Shown here: positions 61,294-64,000 of the stretch, piece after piece
How positions within the stretch are numbered: the first letter of the stretch is position 1
Layout: each line of letters starts with the position of its first letter
NCBI RefSeq assembly: GCF_021462525.1
Contig: NZ_JAKEDT010000001.1
Location: 204,753 to 268,752 of the forward strand
DNA length: 64,000 bases
From: Thermus caliditerrae
Lineage (GTDB): Bacteria; Deinococcota; Deinococci; Deinococcales; Thermaceae
Reading direction: 5' to 3'
Notes under the pieces: model-generated
What the model saw: the letters and a program-made list of their open reading frames with translations, nothing else
What the model was told of the DNA's origin: nothing
Database searches by the model: none
Position numbers and translations under genes: made by a program

Positions 61294-62237
61294 AGGCCGC
61301 ACCCTTCGGTGTCCCGCACCACCCGGTTCTTGCCCAGCCCCTTGGCCCGGTAAAGAGCTTGGTCGGCCTTTTGGAGGAGGGCCTCGAGGCTTCCCTGGTA
61401 GAGGGCCACCCCAAAGCTGGCGGTGACGCCCATGGCCGCCAGCCCTTCCTTGAGCCTTTCCGCAAGCCGCTCGGCCCTCAGGCAGTCGGTAGCGGGCAGG
61501 AGAATGGCGAACTCCTCACCGCCAAACCGGGCCACCAGGTCGCCCCGGCGCACGTGTGCCACCAGGTGCCGGGCCGCCTCCTGCAGGAGGCGGTCCCCCT
61601 CGGGGTGGCCTTTCTCGTCGTTCACCCGCTTGAAATCGTCCAGGTCCAGGAGGATCAGGCTGAAGGGCTTCTCCCCCCGCTCCACCCGGGCGGCCTCCTT
61701 CTCTAGGGCCATTTCCAGGGCCCGGCGGTTGGGAAGGCCCGTGAGGGGGTCGGTGAGGGCCTGCTCCCGCCAGAAGCGGGCCTGGCCGTAGAGCTCCCGG
61801 AAGCGGGCCAGGAGAAGGGTGAGGGCCAGGAGCACCGGCTGGGCCAGAACAAAGTGGGCCCACTCCAGACCGGTTTCCCGACCCAGCGCCCAAGGCGCGG
61901 CCACCAGGGCCGCTCCCCACAGGAAGCCAAAGGCCAGGGCCCAGGGGAAGCGGTAAGCGAAGGCGGCCAGCAGGTAAACGGCGGGCACAAAAAACCCCAC
62001 CCCTACCCAATCGGCCTCCGAGTGCCAAAGCTCAAAAAGCAAGTAGGCCCCCACCGCGTGGGTCAGGTAGCGGGGCGCCTCCCTGGGCCCCTTCAACAGG
62101 GCCACCAGAAACACCAGGGCAAAGACCCCGTAGACCCATGCCCAAGGGCCCGGGGGGAAGATCCAAAGCTGGACGGCGATGCCCAGGGGGAGGCCCACCC
62201 AGGCCACCCCATAGAGCACCCACGCCAACCGGTCCAC
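61278..62237 (-). CDS. Membrane diguanylate cyclase (GGDEF)
   Basis: 319-residue protein: five to six N-terminal membrane helices (about 1-145) of a 5TM/MASE-like sensor region, then a GGDEF domain. LTDPLTGLPNRRALEMAL, LDLDDFKRVND, RRGDLVARFGGEEFAILLPAT with GGEEF active site and RRGD five residues before it, matching the c-di-GMP inhibitory I-site. It should make cyclic di-GMP. GTG start at 62237; it may be leaderless. Stands alone between tyrA and glcD. Confidence 0.9.
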   Translation of the reverse strand: MDRLAWVLYGVAWVGLPLGIAVQLWIFPPGPWAWVYGVFALVFLVALLKGPREAPRYLTHAVGAYLLFELWHSEADWVGVGFFVPAVYLLAAFAYRFPWALAFGFLWGAALVAAPWALGRETGLEWAHFVLAQPVLLALTLLLARFRELYGQARFWREQALTDPLTGLPNRRALEMALEKEAARVERGEKPFSLILLDLDDFKRVNDEKGHPEGDRLLQEAARHLVAHVRRGDLVARFGGEEFAILLPATDCLRAERLAERLKEGLAAMGVTASFGVALYQGSLEALLQKADQALYRAKGLGKNRVVRDTEGCGLQGTR

Positions 62238-62283
62238 ACCCGGGTTTTATCCGCGGGCTGTGAAGATTGTGTGAAGGGTTCCT

Positions 62284-63630
62284 TTACGGAAGAAGCTTTC
62301 CGGGATTGAACACCCCCCCAGGGTCCAGAGCCCCCTTCACCGCCCAGAGGGCCTCGAGGGTATCGGGGTCCATGGCCTCTGCCAAGAAGGCCTTTTTCAT
62401 GAGGCCAATGCCGTGCTCCCCGGAAAGCACCCCCCCGTGGCGCAGGGCCACCCGAGCGATCTCGTGGGCCAGCTCCCAAACCTTCTCCTCAGGCTCGCGC
62501 CCAGGGTCAAAGAGGATGTTGGGGTGCAGGTTGCCATCCCCGATGTGGCCGAACTGGGCCACGATGAGGCCGTAAGCCTTCCCCAAGGCCTGGATCTCCC
62601 GCACCACCTGGGGCAAGGCGGAGCGGGGCACGGCGATGTCCTCGTTCACCCGCTTGGGGCGGATGCGGCCCAGGGCAGGGCTCACCGCCCGGCGGGCCCG
62701 CCAGAGGGCCTCGGCCTCCTTCTCGTCCCGGGCCTTTTGCACCCTAGCTCCAAAGCTGGCCGCGGTTTCCTCCACCAGGGAAAGCTCCTCCTGGACCACC
62801 TCGAGGTCGTCCCCATCGGTTTCCGCCAGGAGAAGGGCATCCCCCCGGGGCAGGCCCATGCCCAGGTAGTCCTCCACCGCCCCCACGCAGGTGGGGTCCA
62901 GGAACTCTAGCCTGGCGGGCACCGCCCCTTCGGCGATGGCCTGGGACACCGCCGCCGCCAAGGCGCCCACCTCGGGGAAGGCGGCCATCAGGGTAGCCCG
63001 GTACCGGGGCAGGGGCAGGAGGCGCACCCGCACCCCCGTGATGAGCCCCAAGGTGCCCTCCGAACCGATAAGGAGGCCGGGCAGGTCGTAAGCCTGGCGA
63101 CCTAGGCGGTGCACCTCCCCAAAGGCGTCCACAAACTCCAGCTCCAGGACGTAATCCCCCGTGACCCCGTACTTGAAGCAAAGGGGCCCCCCGGCGTTTT
63201 CCCCCAGGTTCCCCCCTAAGGTGCTGGTGCGCCAGGAGGCGGGGTCTGGGGGGTAGAAGAGCCCGAAGGGCCTGGCCTCCTCGGAGATCCTGGCCGTGGT
63301 CACCCCAGGCTCGGCCCAAGCGGTGCGTCCCTGGGGGTCCAGCTCCAGGCGGGTCATGCGGGTGAAGGCCACCACCAAAGCCCCCTCCTCCGGCACCGCC
63401 CCTCCCGAGAGGCCGCTTCCCGCCCCTCGAGGCACCAAGGGAAGGCCGAAGCGCCGGGCAAGGCGCACCAGGGCCTGCACCTCCTCCCGGCTCTCGGGCA
63501 GGACCACCGCCAGGGGCTCGGGGCCCACCAGGATGGCGTCATAGCGGTAAACCCTCTTTTCCGGCCCCGACAGGACTCTGGGGCCCAAAAGGGCCTTCAG
63601 CTCCCCAAGCATCGCCTCAGAAACCCCCAT
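62284..63630 (-). CDS. glcD: FAD-linked glycolate/D-lactate oxidase subunit
   Basis: 448-residue FAD-binding PCMH-fold oxidase. FAD motifs: [76 protein letters not shown]. The cap domain ends [15 protein letters not shown] and [18 protein letters not shown], where His and Glu bind substrate. The group includes GlcD, D-lactate dehydrogenase and D-2-hydroxyglutarate dehydrogenase; GlcD-like is the best guess. No glcE/glcF neighbours. Confidence 0.9.
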   Translation of the reverse strand: MGVSEAMLGELKALLGPRVLSGPEKRVYRYDAILVGPEPLAVVLPESREEVQALVRLARRFGLPLVPRGAGSGLSGGAVPEEGALVVAFTRMTRLELDPQGRTAWAEPGVTTARISEEARPFGLFYPPDPASWRTSTLGGNLGENAGGPLCFKYGVTGDYVLELEFVDAFGEVHRLGRQAYDLPGLLIGSEGTLGLITGVRVRLLPLPRYRATLMAAFPEVGALAAAVSQAIAEGAVPARLEFLDPTCVGAVEDYLGMGLPRGDALLLAETDGDDLEVVQEELSLVEETAASFGARVQKARDEKEAEALWRARRAVSPALGRIRPKRVNEDIAVPRSALPQVVREIQALGKAYGLIVAQFGHIGDGNLHPNILFDPGREPEEKVWELAHEIARVALRHGGVLSGEHGIGLMKKAFLAEAMDPDTLEALWAVKGALDPGGVFNPGKLLP

Positions 63631-63675
63631 GTTCCCAGGCTACCAAAGGCCAGAAGCGGCGCGCTCCTTCTGCCC

Positions 63676-63780
63676 TAAGTACCCCGTCGCGGCTTGCGCC
63701 ACGACGGGGGCCCCAAAGAGGCTATGAGTACGCCGTTTAGCTTTGGCCGATGGGGCAACCTCTGCGTGCGGGTACTTGGC
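63676..63780 (+). repeat. Dispersed intergenic repeat, copy E
   Basis: Hairpin CCCCGTCGCGGC (63682-63693)-TTGC-GCCACGACGGGG (63698-63709, one mismatch), then GGCCCCAAAGAGGCT, TTTAGCTTTGGCCGATGGGGCAACCT-type block and CGTGCGGGTACTT. It is the reverse complement of copy D1 with few changes. It fills much of the gap between glcD and the EVE gene; the remainder (to 63876) holds nothing recognised apart from the promoter. Confidence 0.78.
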
Positions 63781-63876
63781 CCGCCACATCCCCTTTCCCG
63801 GAACCTCCCCCCAACCCGGGGGCTGCCTACCCCTCCCTCGGTCCCCTACCTCAGCGAAGCCAAGGGGGGATGGCCT

Positions 63877-63882
63877 TAGACT
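63877..63882 (+). promoter_or_regulatory. -10 box of leaderless EVE-domain gene
   Basis: TAGACT ends 7 nt before the ATG at 63890; no ribosome site precedes the start. Confidence 0.55.
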
Positions 63883-63889
63883 CTAGGCC

Positions 63890-64000
63890 ATGGCCTACTG
63901 GCTCCTCAAGTCCGAACCCGAGGTCTACAGCATCCTGGACCTGAAGCGGGAAGGAAGGGCGGTCTGGGATGGGGTGCGCAACTACCAGGCCCGGAACTAC
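63890..64000 (+). CDS. EVE-domain protein, 3' end cut by window
   Basis: First 37 residues only: MAYWLLKSEPEVYSILDLKR, then EGRAVWDGVRNYQARNY. This matches the start of EVE/PUA-like proteins (usual form MxYWLxKSEPxxYSxxDL...WdGVRNYQARN), which bind modified bases in nucleic acids; bacterial members often accompany modification-dependent restriction, while this standalone form resembles thymocyte nuclear protein 1. The gene runs past the window edge. Confidence 0.9.
   Translation, partial: MAYWLLKSEPEVYSILDLKREGRAVWDGVRNYQARNY

Overview
The window is chromosomal DNA of a Thermus species. The evidence is very high GC with GC-rich third codon positions, tightly packed and often overlapping operons (many ATGA or GTGA stop/start overlaps), frequent GTG starts, leaderless genes with a TANNNT box about 7 nt before the start, and typical Thermus gene sets: an Omp85-type outer-membrane protein, a ComZ-like/minor-pilin/PilA4 natural-transformation cluster, a RodA with Asp255, the futalosine menaquinone route and a TT1927b-type YceI protein. 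I cannot name the species from sequence alone.

Layout. 1-4.4 kb: acylphosphatase end, hflX, DUF218, divIVA, PLP-binding protein and a purine nucleoside phosphorylase. 4.4-8.0 kb: omp85, DUF503 and an MntA/HepT toxin-antitoxin pair. 8.0-9.2 kb: thiolase. 9.3-12.9 kb: type IV pilus/competence cluster. 12.96-14.06 kb: an IS630-family element needing a -1 frameshift. 14-18 kb: Uma2, two hendecad-repeat coiled-coil paralogues, an orphan MNT protein, scpA, trpS and tRNA-Leu(CAG). 17.8-24.5 kb: branched-chain amino-acid operon (leader peptide/attenuator-leuC-leuD-leuB-Uma2-Uma2-SDR-ilvD). 24.5-28.7 kb: cytochrome c and potABCD. 28.8-31.6 kb: lipoprotein, rodA, minE, minD and an HxlR regulator. 31.7-33.8 kb: methylmalonyl-CoA mutase large subunit and a SnoaL-like protein.

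The most interesting region is 34.0-49.7 kb. It holds acetyl-CoA synthetase (acs), a divergent gene fusing a complete IclR regulator to a complete acyl-CoA synthetase, a third Acs paralogue, a DUF4212/ActP-type solute symporter pair, a cNMP-CBS-DUF294 nucleotidyltransferase-like protein, a CrbS-like histidine kinase whose sensor is itself a solute-symporter domain, a receiver-only response regulator, and a membrane protein combining HAMP/PAS-like segments, what looks like a decayed kinase core, and an intact DEDDh 3'-5' exonuclease. Together they look like one short-chain carboxylate uptake, activation and sensing island with unusual outputs.

The right end carries purN-purD, an MBL hydrolase, a FAH-family enzyme, a divergent PlsY-like protein, a LacI regulator with operator-like palindromes, a UPF0114/PIN-like/mqnE/mqnA operon, YceI, an aroF-tyrA operon behind a Phe/Tyr-rich leader peptide and an exactly matched terminator/antiterminator, a diguanylate cyclase, glcD and the start of an EVE-domain gene.

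A family of about 100-bp intergenic repeats, each with a CCCCG...CGGGG hairpin, recurs at about 6.9, 33.9, 49.7 (two copies) and 63.7 kb, with a shorter relative at 24.5 kb. No gene-free stretch exceeds 300 bp. No rRNA and no CRISPR array were seen.
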